Source: Gemmatimonadota bacterium
GTDB taxonomy: Bacteria > Gemmatimonadota > Gemmatimonadetes > Gemmatimonadales > Gemmatimonadaceae
DNA: 35,014 nt
Assembly: GCA_016871895.1 (NCBI GenBank)
Contig: VHBO01000017.1
Span: forward strand, 1-35,014
Direction: 5' to 3'
A model generated the notes under the pieces. The model searched no databases and had not been told where the DNA came from. It saw only the letters and a list, made by a program, of their open reading frames with translations. Position 1 is the stretch's first letter; the number at the start of each line of letters is the position of its first letter. Below are positions 8,499 through 17,677 of this stretch, one piece after another. Position numbers and translations under genes: made by a program.

Positions 8499-9607
8499 AT
8501 GCTCGTACCCGATGACCTGCTGCGGTTCGTCCGCGCCCATCACGACGACCCGACGCTCAGCGTGTACGTGGAGGCCGCGCCGCCCGACCCGGCGAGTCGG
8601 CGCGCGTGGCGGGTCCACCTCAAAAAGGGATCCACGTCGAGCGGAAGCGACTCGCGCAGGCGCCGCGCGAGGAGCGCGAGGCCTTCGAGCGCTGCGCGAC
8701 CGAGGTATTGGCACGGATCCCGGATGGCGACACGCCGCCGGCGACCTCGGGGTGGGCCTGCTTCTGCGCCGCGGACGGCGACGTGGTCGCGCGAGCGATG
8801 CCCGAGATCCGCTCGAGTCTCGTGTCGTGGGGCCGTGGCGTGCGGATGGTCCCGTACCTGCGGGTCGCGACGGAGCCGAGCGCGCTCGTCGTGCTGCTCG
8901 ACCGCGAGCACGCGCGCCTCGGTCGGTGGTACGATCTCACCTTCGAACCGCTGGCGACACTGACCGCCGAACCGGTCGTAGGGATCGCGCCGCACACGTC
9001 TCGGCCGCCGCAACCTGGCTTCCACTCGGGGACGCGCGGTGTCACCGGCGCCGACGAGGCGCAGCGCATCCACGTCGAGATGATGGACCGCCTGCTCAGC
9101 CAGGTCCGGCAGAAGCTCCCGATCCTCGCGCACCCCGGGGAGCCGATCCTCGTGGGCGGCGCGACGGAGGCAACGACGATCCTGCTACACAGCCTGAGTC
9201 CTGCCCTCCGCAATCGCTGTCAGGTGCTCCCCGGCGCCCGTTTCGACAGCGATGGTGGCACGCTCGCGAGCGCGTTGCAGCGCGCGATGGCGGAGCGCAC
9301 CGCGGCGCAACGCGAGCAGCGAATCGCGAGTCTCCGCGAGGACGCGCACCCGAACGGGCGCGCCGCGATCGGTCTCGGACCGGCGCAGGCCGCCGCGACC
9401 TTCGGCGCGCTCGCGGAGCTGATCTTCTCCGAGCGCGCCTGGCAGGATCACCCGGAGGCAATCGAGCAGCTGGTGGAGCAGGCGCTCCTCAGCGGCGCGG
9501 CGGTACAGATGGACCTCGCTCCCGGCGCGGTGCTCGACGGGGAGGCGGACGGCGTCATCGCCGGCCTCCGCTTCCCGCTCCCCTCGCTCGTCCCCTCCTC
9601 CCGCTGA
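8499..9607 (+). pseudogene. baeRF family-10-like (bacterial eRF1/Vms1-related) protein, frameshifted
   Basis: A protein of about 370 aa related to the bacterial archaeo-eukaryotic release factor-like families (eRF1 domain 2/3, Vms1-like), a group linked to ribosome-associated peptidyl-tRNA hydrolysis. The reading begins at ATG 8499 after GGAGG, as MLVPDDLLRFVRAH, and runs to HLKKG near 8630. The homologous continuation, IHVERKRLAQAP onwards, is in the -1 frame and ends at 9607. The switch lies in the A5 run at 8622-8626; adding one A restores HLKKGIHVERK exactly. So the gene is broken by a 1-nt deletion, is corrected by slippage, or carries a sequencing error. The C-terminal part has the Rossmann-like PILVGGATEATTILL segment. 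The CBS gene follows after 25 bp, probably in the same transcript. Family assignment is from pattern recognition. Confidence 0.72.
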
Positions 9608-9632
9608 CCCCTCCCCCGCCCCCGAGGTCCCG

Positions 9633-10097
9633 ATGGTCAAGCTCCACGACATCATGACAGCGCCGGTCGTCACCTTCGATCCCGACATCAGCATCCGCGA
9701 GGCCGCCGAGGCGCTCGTGGCGGAGGGGGTCGGCGGCGCACCTACGATGCTCCACGGCGAGCTGCTCGGGATGGTGAGCGCGAGCGACCTCCTCGATTTC
9801 ATGGCCTCGCTACCGGCGGAGCCGGATGAGGTGCGCGACCGCACGGCGCGCGGGATCCTCGACGACCACACGGTGGAGGAGGCGATGTCGCGCACCCCGC
9901 TGCGGACGGCGCCCCCCGACCTCCCCGTCCCGCTCGCGGCGGACATCATGAGCCGCGACGGGTTGCATCGGCTCCCGGTGCTCGACGGCGCCCGCCTCGT
10001 GGGGATCGTCTCCACGTCGAATGTGGTCAGCGCGCTCGCCAGCCGCCGCCTCGACCGGAAGGTGCTCGTCTTCCCGCGACGCAGCCGGACCGACTAA
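9633..10097 (+). CDS. Tandem CBS-domain protein
   Basis: A 154-aa cytosolic protein made almost entirely of two CBS motifs (a Bateman module): IMTAPVVTFDPDISIREAA to LLGMVSASDLL, and VEEAMSRTPLRTAPPDL to LVGIVSTSNVVSAL. Such modules bind adenosyl ligands (AMP, ATP, SAM) and act as energy or ligand sensors. It has no fused output domain. A GAGGT ribosome-binding site lies 4 nt before the ATG. It follows the release-factor-like gene by 25 bp, a pairing that suggests a stress or translation-status role, but that is inference. Confidence 0.9.
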   Translation: MVKLHDIMTAPVVTFDPDISIREAAEALVAEGVGGAPTMLHGELLGMVSASDLLDFMASLPAEPDEVRDRTARGILDDHTVEEAMSRTPLRTAPPDLPVPLAADIMSRDGLHRLPVLDGARLVGIVSTSNVVSALASRRLDRKVLVFPRRSRTD

Positions 10098-10104
10098 GCG
10101 CGGC

Positions 10105-10132
10105 TTGTCAGGGGGCCCCGACACGCTAGCGT
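10105..10132 (+). promoter_or_regulatory. Promoter of ggt, probably leaderless
   Basis: TTGTCA at 10105-10110 and TAGCGT at 10127-10132 are spaced by 16 bp and resemble -35 and -10 boxes. The ATG lies only 7 nt after the -10, so transcription would begin at or next to the start codon. The -10 is embedded in a 10-bp palindrome (ACGCTAGCGT, 10123-10132). Confidence 0.5.
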
Positions 10133-10139
10133 TCGGGGT

Positions 10140-11993
10140 ATGCCCTTCGTCCCCCGTCGCGTCTCTGCTCGCGTCTCCCATCGCGTCTCTCGTCGCGTCG
10201 CACCGCTAGCGCGGCTCCACCCGGTCCGCGCCATCACGCGTCGGACCGCATCCCTCCTCCTCCTGACAGTGGCGGCCTGCCGACCGGCGGCGAGCCCGGC
10301 CCCGACCGCGATCGCCGCGATGAGCGGCAAACGCGCCGAGGGCGCGCAGGGGATGGTGGCGGCCTCGCAGCCGGATGCGGCGGCGGCGGGGGTGGAGATC
10401 CTGCGGGCCGGTGGGAACGCGGCCGATGCGGCCGTCGCCACCGCCTTCGCCCTCGGCGTGACGGATGTCTCGCAGACGGGCCTCGGCGGCGGCGGCGCGC
10501 TCACCTTCTACGACGCCGCCGAGGGGCGCGCGGAGCATCTCTCGTTCTATCCGCGCACCGGTGCGGACACACTCTGGGGGGTGCAGGATACGACCCCGGC
10601 GGGCCGGCGCGCCGGACGTGCCGCCGCGGTGCCCGGGATGGTCGCGGGGCTGCTCGAGGCGCATCGGCGTTTCGGCGTCCTCCCGCTGGCGCGCGTGATG
10701 GCGCCGGCGATCCGGCTCGCGCGCGACGGATTCGTCGTGACACCGCTCCTCGCCCGCACCATCGCGAGCTCGCGCGCGAAGCTGCTCGAAGATCCGGCGG
10801 CGGCGGCGCGCTTCCTCCCGGGCGGTGAGCCACTCCTCCCCGGCGAGCGGCTCGTGCAGCCCGAACTCGCCGCCACGCTCGAGCGAATCGCGGGTGAAGG
10901 GCGCGACGCGTTCTATCGAGGCGACGTTGCGGATCGCCTCTCGGCGGCAGTGCGGGCGCGTGGCGGGTTGATCACCGTGCGGGACGTCGAGGCGTATGCG
11001 CTGACGACGCCGGCCCCCGTTTGCATCCCGTGGCGCGGCCTGACGGTCCTCTCGGCGCCGCCCCCGACCGGCGGCGTGCCCGTGGTGCAGATGCTCACGA
11101 TGGCGGAAGCGGTCGGGCTGACACGCGCCGACGGCTTCACGGAGCACGGGGACGCGGTGGCGACGATGGCGGGGATCATCCGCGTGGCGAACGCCGATGC
11201 CGCGTGGCACGGCGATCCGAACGTGATGCCGGTGCCGATCCGCGGGCTCGCGAGCGCGACCTACGCGCGGCTGCGGGCGAGCGGGGTGGCCGGCGTCGCC
11301 GCCGATACCGTCCGGGCGGGGGATCCCTGGGCCTTCGAGGCCGACGCCACGCCGTCCGTCTGCGCGGCGTACCCGACCCCGGTCGCGACCCGCCCGGCCG
11401 CCATCGCGCCGCCGGAACCCGAACCGGACGCGGCCGCGCCGCTCGCGACCTACGCCGGGAGCAACACCTCCCACCTCGCCGTGGTCGATGCCGCGGGAAA
11501 CGCTGTCTCGGCGACGACCACCGTGGGCGTGCTCTTCGGCTCCGGCGTCTACACGAGCGGGTTCTTCCTCAACTCGTCTGGCGCGAACCTCACCGCGCGG
11601 ACGCGCGGGCCCAACCGGTTCACCAACTCGACGATCGCCCCGACGCTCGTACTCGACGGGCGCGCGGTCCGGCTCGTGGTCGGTGCGGCGGGCTCGCAGT
11701 ACATCCAGCCCGCGGTGGCGCAGGTGACGCTGCGGATGCTCGCCTTCGGCGAAGACCCCGCGACGGCGCTGGCGGGGCCGCGCATCCTCTCGTCGCCGAC
11801 GCGGCGCGAGGTCGAGGTGGAGCCCGGGTTCGGCAGCGAGGTCTACGCGACGCTCATCGCGCGTGGCTACAAGCCGGTCAGCCGCGTCGCTGACATCCAG
11901 TTCGGCGGTGTGCACGCGATCCTCGTGCGGCCTGACGGACGGCGCATCGGTGCCGCGGATCCGCGGCGTGACGGCGCCGCGATCGCGCAGTAG
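10140..11993 (+). CDS. ggt: Gamma-glutamyltransferase
   Basis: A 617-aa periplasmic or lipid-anchored enzyme that removes the gamma-glutamyl group of glutathione and related compounds. The N-terminus is a long basic region followed by a lipoprotein-like signal (SLLLLTVAAC, lipobox Cys about residue 47). The large-subunit part contains AAAGVEILRAGGNAADAAVAT and GLGGGG. Autocatalytic cleavage should occur before T443 in SNTSHLAVVDAAGN, giving the N-terminal nucleophile; most relatives have TTH where this has TSH. The small subunit keeps NSSGANLT, TNSTIAPTLV and GAAGSQYIQPAV, typical of the oxyanion and substrate site. The gene is single, preceded by a probable leaderless promoter, and converges with the hydroxylase gene (4 bp between stop codons). 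Confidence 0.92.
   Translation: MPFVPRRVSARVSHRVSRRVAPLARLHPVRAITRRTASLLLLTVAACRPAASPAPTAIAAMSGKRAEGAQGMVAASQPDAAAAGVEILRAGGNAADAAVATAFALGVTDVSQTGLGGGGALTFYDAAEGRAEHLSFYPRTGADTLWGVQDTTPAGRRAGRAAAVPGMVAGLLEAHRRFGVLPLARVMAPAIRLARDGFVVTPLLARTIASSRAKLLEDPAAAARFLPGGEPLLPGERLVQPELAATLERIAGEGRDAFYRGDVADRLSAAVRARGGLITVRDVEAYALTTPAPVCIPWRGLTVLSAPPPTGGVPVVQMLTMAEAVGLTRADGFTEHGDAVATMAGIIRVANADAAWHGDPNVMPVPIRGLASATYARLRASGVAGVAADTVRAGDPWAFEADATPSVCAAYPTPVATRPAAIAPPEPEPDAAAPLATYAGSNTSHLAVVDAAGNAVSATTTVGVLFGSGVYTSGFFLNSSGANLTARTRGPNRFTNSTIAPTLVLDGRAVRLVVGAAGSQYIQPAVAQVTLRMLAFGEDPATALAGPRILSSPTRREVEVEPGFGSEVYATLIARGYKPVSRVADIQFGGVHAILVRPDGRRIGAADPRRDGAAIAQ
10158..10205 (+). repeat. Imperfect 12-bp tandem repeat in the start of ggt
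   Basis: Four CGCGTC cores recur exactly every 12 nt (10158, 10170, 10182, 10194). They encode VSARVSHRVSRRVA in the basic N-region of the signal sequence. Such a tract could change copy number without breaking the frame. Confidence 0.7.
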
Positions 11994-11997
11994 CGGC

Positions 11998-12825
11998 TCA
12001 GTCCACCAGTCGGCGGGTCCCCTTCCGCAGCGGCATCGTCAGCAATGCACCGACCGACGCGTGCTCGGCTTCGGCGAGGTGCGTGTCGATCCCGTAGGTC
12101 AGCTGGGCCCGGTCGATCGTCCGGAAGGTCCCGAAGAGGCGATCCCACACCGAGAAGACGTTCCCGTAGTTGGAATCGGTGTGTGGCAGCACGTAGTGGT
12201 GGTGCACCTTGTGCATATCGGGCGAGACGAGGAGCCAGCTGATCGCCCGGTCGAGCGCCGCCGGGAGGGCGATGTTCGCGTGGTTGAACTGACTCAGCAC
12301 CACGCTCAGCGACTGATAGAGGAAGACCATCCACATCGGCGCGCCGGTGAGGACCACCGCGGCCAGCGTGAAGCCGAAGCGGACGACGCTCTCACCGGGG
12401 TGGTGCCGGTTGGCCGTCGTGGTGTCGACGTGCCGATCGGAGTGATGCACGAGGTGGAGCCGCCAGAGCATCGGCGTCTTGTGCTGCACCCAATGCGCGA
12501 GCCACGCCGACACGAGGTCGAGGACGAGGAGCCCGACGAGGAGCTGCGCCAGCACCGGGAGGCCAGGCCAAAGGAAGAGCACACCGAGCTCGCGCGCCAC
12601 GGCCCACTCCGACGCCCGGAGCAGCAGGAAGGCGAGCAGGAAGTTCACGACGATCGTCGTCGCGGTGAAGAAGAAGTTCACCAGCGCGTGGCGCCCCTTC
12701 CGATAGTCGGCCCGCACGAGCGGCTCGGCCGTCTCCCAGAGCCAGAAGAGCGCGATGCCCCCGGCGAGGATCAGCGCGCGGTGGCTCGAGGGGATCCCGG
12801 CAAAATAGGCGATGAGGGCGTCCAT
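11998..12825 (-). CDS. Sterol desaturase / fatty acid hydroxylase family protein
   Basis: A 275-aa inner-membrane di-iron enzyme with about four hydrophobic segments. The eight-histidine signature is complete: HWVQHK, then HLVHHSDRHVDTTTANRHH, then HKVHHHYVLPHTDSNYG followed by FSVWDRLFGTF. Members hydroxylate or desaturate sterols, carotenoids or lipid chains using O2; the substrate here is unknown. The start at 12825 puts the first membrane helix near the N-terminus; an upstream extension in the same frame lacks hydrophobic character. It lies 40 bp downstream of the LVIVD gene on the same strand and could be co-transcribed. Confidence 0.9.
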   Translation of the reverse strand: MDALIAYFAGIPSSHRALILAGGIALFWLWETAEPLVRADYRKGRHALVNFFFTATTIVVNFLLAFLLLRASEWAVARELGVLFLWPGLPVLAQLLVGLLVLDLVSAWLAHWVQHKTPMLWRLHLVHHSDRHVDTTTANRHHPGESVVRFGFTLAAVVLTGAPMWMVFLYQSLSVVLSQFNHANIALPAALDRAISWLLVSPDMHKVHHHYVLPHTDSNYGNVFSVWDRLFGTFRTIDRAQLTYGIDTHLAEAEHASVGALLTMPLRKGTRRLVD

Positions 12826-12865
12826 AGGGCGTGTCAGGGGGAGGCGAACGATCCGCTGAGGCCGA

Positions 12866-14905
12866 TCAGGGCACCGGCGGCTTCGGGAGCAACTTCGCCG
12901 CCCAGAGCCCGGAGTTGAAGTCCGTGAAGAGGACGCGTCCCTTCCAGGGCATCGCATTCATCACGAACGGGGCGTTCGGGGTGTAGGCATCCGGGTCGTA
13001 CGGCTTGAAGACCGCGATCTCGCGGTTCTGATCGTAGAGGTTCCCGAGGAGCTCGCCGGAGACATCCACCACGCGGACGCCGCCGTCATAGTACGCCTGA
13101 TACAGGACGTCGTCCTCGACGATGATGTCGTGCGCGCCGTAGTCCTCGAGGTGATACCGCCCCACGGCCATCGGTCGCATCGGATCGGTGAAGTCGACGA
13201 TGTGGGTGTACCCACCGGAGGTCTGCGCGATCCCGTTCCGCGGCGGCTTCCCATCGGGCCCCGAGAGCGAGTACCCCGTCCCCTCCCAGGTGCGCCCACG
13301 CCGGCTCATCTCCTCGTCGCCGATGAACAGGTAGGTGCGACCGGTCCGCTGCTGCACATACGGATAAATCTCGTGGCCCGAGTTCACCGGATAGGTGGTA
13401 ATCAGCTTCGGCTGCTCGATGGTGCCGCCGTACTTCCCATTCCCCACGTCGACGACGACAACCCCCACCCCGCCCTGCGCCGAGTAAGCGATGCCGTCCC
13501 GGACCCAGAGGTCGTGCAGCCGCGCGTTCGGATGCCGGTACTCGCTGACGTACTTCGGCTGATAGATGTCCTTCACGTCGATGATGACGTACTTCGCGCC
13601 GCCCGACACCGCGAAGAGATGGTCGTTGGTGGCGAACATATTGTGGACGCCGCCGGTGAGCTCCTGCGTGAAGGTGCTCGCAATCTTCGGATGCGCCGGG
13701 TCGGCGAGGTCGAGGATCACGACGCCGTTCTGTCGGTTCGAGGCGCCCTCGCGCGAGAGGACGCCGTACCGCCCGTCGGGAGAGACGGTCACGTCATTGA
13801 TCGTCCGCGCGTCCACCCGCACCGAGTCGGTCTTCACGATCCGATCCAAATCGGTGATGTCGAAGACCAGCGCGTAGCCGTCCCCGCCCCAGGTGCCCAC
13901 GAGCACGTAGTCGCGCCCGTCGCGCCCGGTCCAGGGCCAGAGGTCGGAGGTGTGGCTATTCGTGATGCTCCCCCGGCTCGTCACCTGGATCCGCTGACGG
14001 ACGTCACGCGGCACCACCTGCAGCGTGGTCTGCGCGGTCACCCCCGCAGCCTGCGCGAGCAGGGTGTAGCGTCCCGGATAGTTGCCGGCGAAGCGGCCGA
14101 ACTGGACGATCCCGGCGCCCCCGGGCATCCCGGCGGGCGCGATCGAATCATCGGGGGTGTAGATGTAGCTCCACGTGATCGGTGCGTCGGCGACGACGCT
14201 GCCATTCGCGCGCTTGGCCTGCGCGGTGAGGCGGACGACATCGCCGGTGCGCACCTGGGCCTCGGCGACGGTGATCTCGAGTCGCGCGATCGGATTGGCG
14301 ACGACGGTCAGCGCGAGGCGGGCCGTCGCCCCCTCCGCGGTGGCCGTGATCGTCGTGGTGCCGGGGCTGACGGCGGTCACGTCACCGAAGCGGTTCACCG
14401 TCGCGACGCGCGGGTTCGCAGTCGCCCACGTGGTGAGGAGGTTCGGGCGCTCCGTGCCGTCCGCGTGCGTCCCTTTCGCGCGGAGGGGGACGGTGAGGCC
14501 GGTGTACAGCGTCCCCGCCGGACCCGAGACCGTGAGCGCGGTGAGCGCCGGCCACGTCACGGTGACCGGGATCGCGAGCGTGATCGTGCGCCCCTCCGCC
14601 CCCTGCGCGGTCGCGGTCGCCTCGAAGCGCCCCGCCGCGGTGGCGGTGACCGTCGTATCGGAGAACCGCACCGCGCGCGTTCCCGCCGAGACCCGGACGA
14701 ACGGGTTCGGGATCTCGCGCCCATCCGCTGCGTACGCCCGCACCCGGAAGCCCGTGGACTCCCCGGCCTTCAGGACGATCGCCGCCGGTTCCGCGACGAG
14801 TCGCGCGACAGGGACATCGGGCGCGCCCTGCGCACGGAGCCCGAGGGGGAGGGAGAGGAGGAACGCGGCGGTGACGCCGAGGCGGCGCGCGGTTAGACTC
14901 TGCAT
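12866..14905 (-). CDS. Secreted Ig-like (Big2) and LVIVD-repeat beta-propeller protein
   Basis: A 679-aa exported protein. A signal peptide (LTARRLGVTAAFLLSLPLGLRAQ) is followed by about 300 residues of bacterial Ig-like domains; the clearest Big2 unit is VATVNRFGDVTAVSPGTTTITATAEG. From about residue 315 there is an LVIVD-type propeller, with repeated VVILDLADPAHPKIAS, YVIIDVKDIYQPKYVSEY, HIVDFTDPMRPMAVGRY and VRVVDVSGELLG blades. Such proteins are cell-surface or periplasmic, and their ligands are mostly unknown. No enzyme motif is visible. It is divergent from the YncE-like gene with a 48-bp shared region. Confidence 0.88.
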   Translation of the reverse strand: MQSLTARRLGVTAAFLLSLPLGLRAQGAPDVPVARLVAEPAAIVLKAGESTGFRVRAYAADGREIPNPFVRVSAGTRAVRFSDTTVTATAAGRFEATATAQGAEGRTITLAIPVTVTWPALTALTVSGPAGTLYTGLTVPLRAKGTHADGTERPNLLTTWATANPRVATVNRFGDVTAVSPGTTTITATAEGATARLALTVVANPIARLEITVAEAQVRTGDVVRLTAQAKRANGSVVADAPITWSYIYTPDDSIAPAGMPGGAGIVQFGRFAGNYPGRYTLLAQAAGVTAQTTLQVVPRDVRQRIQVTSRGSITNSHTSDLWPWTGRDGRDYVLVGTWGGDGYALVFDITDLDRIVKTDSVRVDARTINDVTVSPDGRYGVLSREGASNRQNGVVILDLADPAHPKIASTFTQELTGGVHNMFATNDHLFAVSGGAKYVIIDVKDIYQPKYVSEYRHPNARLHDLWVRDGIAYSAQGGVGVVVVDVGNGKYGGTIEQPKLITTYPVNSGHEIYPYVQQRTGRTYLFIGDEEMSRRGRTWEGTGYSLSGPDGKPPRNGIAQTSGGYTHIVDFTDPMRPMAVGRYHLEDYGAHDIIVEDDVLYQAYYDGGVRVVDVSGELLGNLYDQNREIAVFKPYDPDAYTPNAPFVMNAMPWKGRVLFTDFNSGLWAAKLLPKPPVP

Positions 14906-14953
14906 CGCGGTCGTGGGGTCGAGGGTCGAGGACGCCTTCAGTCGGAGGGGACG

Positions 14954-16231
14954 ATGCAGGTCGGACGCAGTGCACGCAATGCCACGGGGACGTTCGTCGT
15001 CGCCCTCGCCCTTCCCACGCTCCTCCCGCTCGGGGCCCAACCGCGCCCCGTCACCGTCGCACGCCCGGGGAACGCCAGCGCCGCACCCGCCACACCGTCC
15101 ACGCCCGCCGGCCCGACGTACCACGTCTACGCCGGCGCCGAGAGCGCGGACAAGATCTACCGGATCCGCTTCGATGGCCGCACGGCGACGGTCGAGCGCG
15201 AGATCCCCATCGGGGAGCTCCCTGCCGAGATGGAGGGACCGCACGGCCTCGCGATCTCTGCCGACGGTCGCTTCCTCCATATGACGACGGGGCACGGCTT
15301 CCCTGACGGGAAGTACTGGCAGTTCGTCCTCGGCCCCGACACGCTCGCCGGCCCCGGCCTCCTCCTCGGCACCTTCCCCGCCTCGATCGACGCGACCCCC
15401 GACGGGCGCTACACCTACTCGGTGAATTTCAACCTGCACGGCGATATGGTCCCATCGTCCGTCTCCGTCGTCCACGTCGCGAACCTTGCGGAGGTCGCGC
15501 GCATCGTCACGTGCACGATGCCGCACGGCAGCCGCGTCTCGCCCGATGGGCGCTTCCACTACAGCGCCTGTATGATGGATGACGAGTTGGTGGAGATCGA
15601 CACGCGCACGCAGCAGGTGTCGCGGCGCTTCCACCTGGCGCGCGGCAGCGAGGGGGCCCGCCCCGCCGACGGCGGCGCGATGCTTCAGATGTGGATCGAC
15701 GGTGCCCGTCGCGTCTCCGGCGGCCGCACCGGCGACCCGGCGGAGGTCGGGTACCCGGCGATGGCCGGCCACCAGCACGCGATGACGCCCGCCACCTGCT
15801 CCCCCACCTGGGCGCAGCCGAGCGCGGACAGCCGACGCATCTACATCGCGTGCAACAAGGGGGACGAGATCCTCGAGATCGATCGCGACACGTGGACGAT
15901 CACCCGCCGATTCGCCACCGGCCGTGGCCCCTACAACCTCGGCGTCACGCCCGACGGCACGATGCTCGTCGCGAGCCTCAAGCAGGGGTCACAGATCGAG
16001 CTCTTCGACCTCGCGAGCGGGCGCTCGGTGGCGCGCGTCCCGTCGAGCACGACACTCGCGCACGGCGTCGCGATGTCGACCGACTCGCGCTACGCCTTCG
16101 TGACGAGTGAGGGCGTCGGCGCCGCGCCCGGGAAGGTCGACGTGATCGACCTGCGCGCCCGGGTTAAGGTCGGCACGGTCGATATCGGCCCGCAGGCGAG
16201 CGGCATCGCGTTCTGGAAGGTCACGCCGTGA
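14954..16231 (+). CDS. Exported YncE-like (YVTN) beta-propeller protein
   Basis: A 425-aa exported seven-bladed propeller of the YVTN/YncE or cytochrome-D1-like type. A signal peptide ends near LLPLGAQP. Repeats include GLAISADGRFLHMT, ASIDATPDGRYTYSV, SRVSPDGRFHYSA, YNLGVTPDGTMLVA and GVAMSTDSRYAFVT. No heme or quinone motif (CXXCH) is seen. GGAGGGG lies 3-9 nt before the ATG. The last 4 bp overlap the next gene (GTGA), so it is translationally coupled to the HEAT-cyclophilin. Role unknown; a scaffold or binding function is plausible. Confidence 0.87.
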   Translation: MQVGRSARNATGTFVVALALPTLLPLGAQPRPVTVARPGNASAAPATPSTPAGPTYHVYAGAESADKIYRIRFDGRTATVEREIPIGELPAEMEGPHGLAISADGRFLHMTTGHGFPDGKYWQFVLGPDTLAGPGLLLGTFPASIDATPDGRYTYSVNFNLHGDMVPSSVSVVHVANLAEVARIVTCTMPHGSRVSPDGRFHYSACMMDDELVEIDTRTQQVSRRFHLARGSEGARPADGGAMLQMWIDGARRVSGGRTGDPAEVGYPAMAGHQHAMTPATCSPTWAQPSADSRRIYIACNKGDEILEIDRDTWTITRRFATGRGPYNLGVTPDGTMLVASLKQGSQIELFDLASGRSVARVPSSTTLAHGVAMSTDSRYAFVTSEGVGAAPGKVDVIDLRARVKVGTVDIGPQASGIAFWKVTP

Positions 16232-17676
16232 ACCGGTGCCGCGCGCGCGTCTGGGCCCTACTCGTCGCGTCGCTGACGACTGCCATCACGCCGCTCGCGC
16301 CATCGGCGCAGACGCTCACCCGCGCCGACTCCTCGTTGGTGGGACGCGTGCTCCTCGCGGAGGACCGTCGCGATTCCATCGACCTCGCCTTCGCCGAGGC
16401 GGCGGCGCATCCCGATGCGCGCGTCCGCGCGATCGCGGCGCGCGGGCTCGGTCGCATCCGGGATCCGAAGTTGGTCGCGCGCACCGCGCTCCCCACGGTC
16501 CCACCGGCGCCCCTCTGGGTGGAGCCCGCGTGGCGGCTCCGCTTCCGCGCGCTCGCTGGCCTGCGCGATGACTGCACCGCCCTCCGCCTCGCCCTGATGG
16601 ACAGCGCCTGGGCGGTACGGCTCCGCGCGGCGGACCTCGCCCGGAGCAGCTGCGCGAGCGATGACGTGCTCGTGCAGACCTTCGTCAGGTGGATCGATCG
16701 TCGTCCGTCGGAGACTTCGTCGCGCCGGCGCGGCGAGGTCTCGTGGCACGCCGCCGCGCACGGGCTCGTCGCGCTCGCGCGCCTCCGCCCCGATGCCGCG
16801 CGCGCCGCCCTCCCCGACCTGCTCCGCCATCCACAGCCCGAGCTGCGCCGGTACGCCACGCGCGCGGCGGCGCTGCTCGAGGACACGACCGCGCTCCGGG
16901 CGATGGTCGAGGACATTGACGACAACGTCGCGGAGACGGCGATCGACGCCCTCGCGGCGCGCACCGGCCACGCCGACGACGCCCGCTACGTCGCCGCGCT
17001 CCGTCGCGACGGCGCGCAGGTGGTCCGCGCGGCCGCGGTCGCCCTTCAGGGCACCACGCTCACCGCCGCCGCGCCCGCCGCGCGTCAGACGTTCGAACGG
17101 CTCGTCGCCCGCGAGGACGCCTCCGCCCGCGACGCGCGGGTCGCGCTCCTCGCGGTGCTGGGCCGCCCCGCCACCGACGATCGTCCGCCGGTCGAGCGGG
17201 TCGCACTCCCCCGCGCGGCGGTCCGGCTCGCCCTCGGCGACACCGTCGTCCTCCGTGTGACGCTGGCGAGCACGAGCGGCGGCGGGCGCTTCGACGTGCG
17301 CCTGCGCGGCGATGTGGCGCCGATGATGGCGGCGCGGCTCCTCGCGCTCGCGGAGGCGGGGTTCTATGACGGCCTCACCTGGCACCGCGTCGAACCCGAC
17401 TTCGTGATCCAGGGCGGGAGCCCCGGCGCGAACGAATACGTCGGCTGGCGGGAGACGCTGCGTGACGAACTCGGGACCGTCTCCCACCGCCGCGGCACCG
17501 TCGGAATGAGCACGCGCGGCCACGACACCGGCGATGCGCAATGGTTCGTCAACCTCCGCGACAACGCCCGACTCGACGCCGACTACACCGTCTGGGCCGA
17601 GGTGATCACCGGCATCGACGTCGTCGACGGGATCCTCGAAGGGGACCGCATCCGCTCGATCCGCCGCGTGCGGTGA
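16228..17676 (+). CDS. Exported HEAT-repeat protein with C-terminal cyclophilin-type peptidyl-prolyl isomerase
   Basis: A 482-aa protein. A signal peptide (LLVASLTTAITPLAPSAQ) leads into about 300 residues of HEAT-like alpha-solenoid (HPDARVRAIAARGLGRI, LRHPQPELRRYATRAAALL, DDNVAETAIDALAA). A cyclophilin domain follows from about residue 335: AGFYDGLTWHRVEPDFVIQGGSP, GTVGMSTRGHDTGDAQWFVNL and YTVWAEVITGIDVVDGI. The FHRV-type arginine motif (WHRV) and the QWF segment support isomerase activity. It would help fold envelope proteins after export. The GTG start overlaps the previous stop by 4 bp. It converges with the TonB receptor gene, leaving 1 bp between stop codons. Confidence 0.9.
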   Translation: MNRCRARVWALLVASLTTAITPLAPSAQTLTRADSSLVGRVLLAEDRRDSIDLAFAEAAAHPDARVRAIAARGLGRIRDPKLVARTALPTVPPAPLWVEPAWRLRFRALAGLRDDCTALRLALMDSAWAVRLRAADLARSSCASDDVLVQTFVRWIDRRPSETSSRRRGEVSWHAAAHGLVALARLRPDAARAALPDLLRHPQPELRRYATRAAALLEDTTALRAMVEDIDDNVAETAIDALAARTGHADDARYVAALRRDGAQVVRAAAVALQGTTLTAAAPAARQTFERLVAREDASARDARVALLAVLGRPATDDRPPVERVALPRAAVRLALGDTVVLRVTLASTSGGGRFDVRLRGDVAPMMAARLLALAEAGFYDGLTWHRVEPDFVIQGGSPGANEYVGWRETLRDELGTVSHRRGTVGMSTRGHDTGDAQWFVNLRDNARLDADYTVWAEVITGIDVVDGILEGDRIRSIRRVR

Positions 17677-17677
17677 G

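Noticed and set aside
7328-8500. A 390-codon minus-strand open frame antisense to feoB
   Set aside because: It is a low-complexity Arg/Glu/Asp-rich antisense shadow, common in DNA this GC-rich, and feoB is unmistakable on the other strand.
8622-8629. Programmed -1 ribosomal frameshift site in the release-factor-like gene
   Set aside because: The heptamer is CAAAAAG, not a full A AAA AAG, and no stimulatory structure or internal Shine-Dalgarno is apparent; a one-base loss from the A-run explains the data more simply, though slippage is not excluded.
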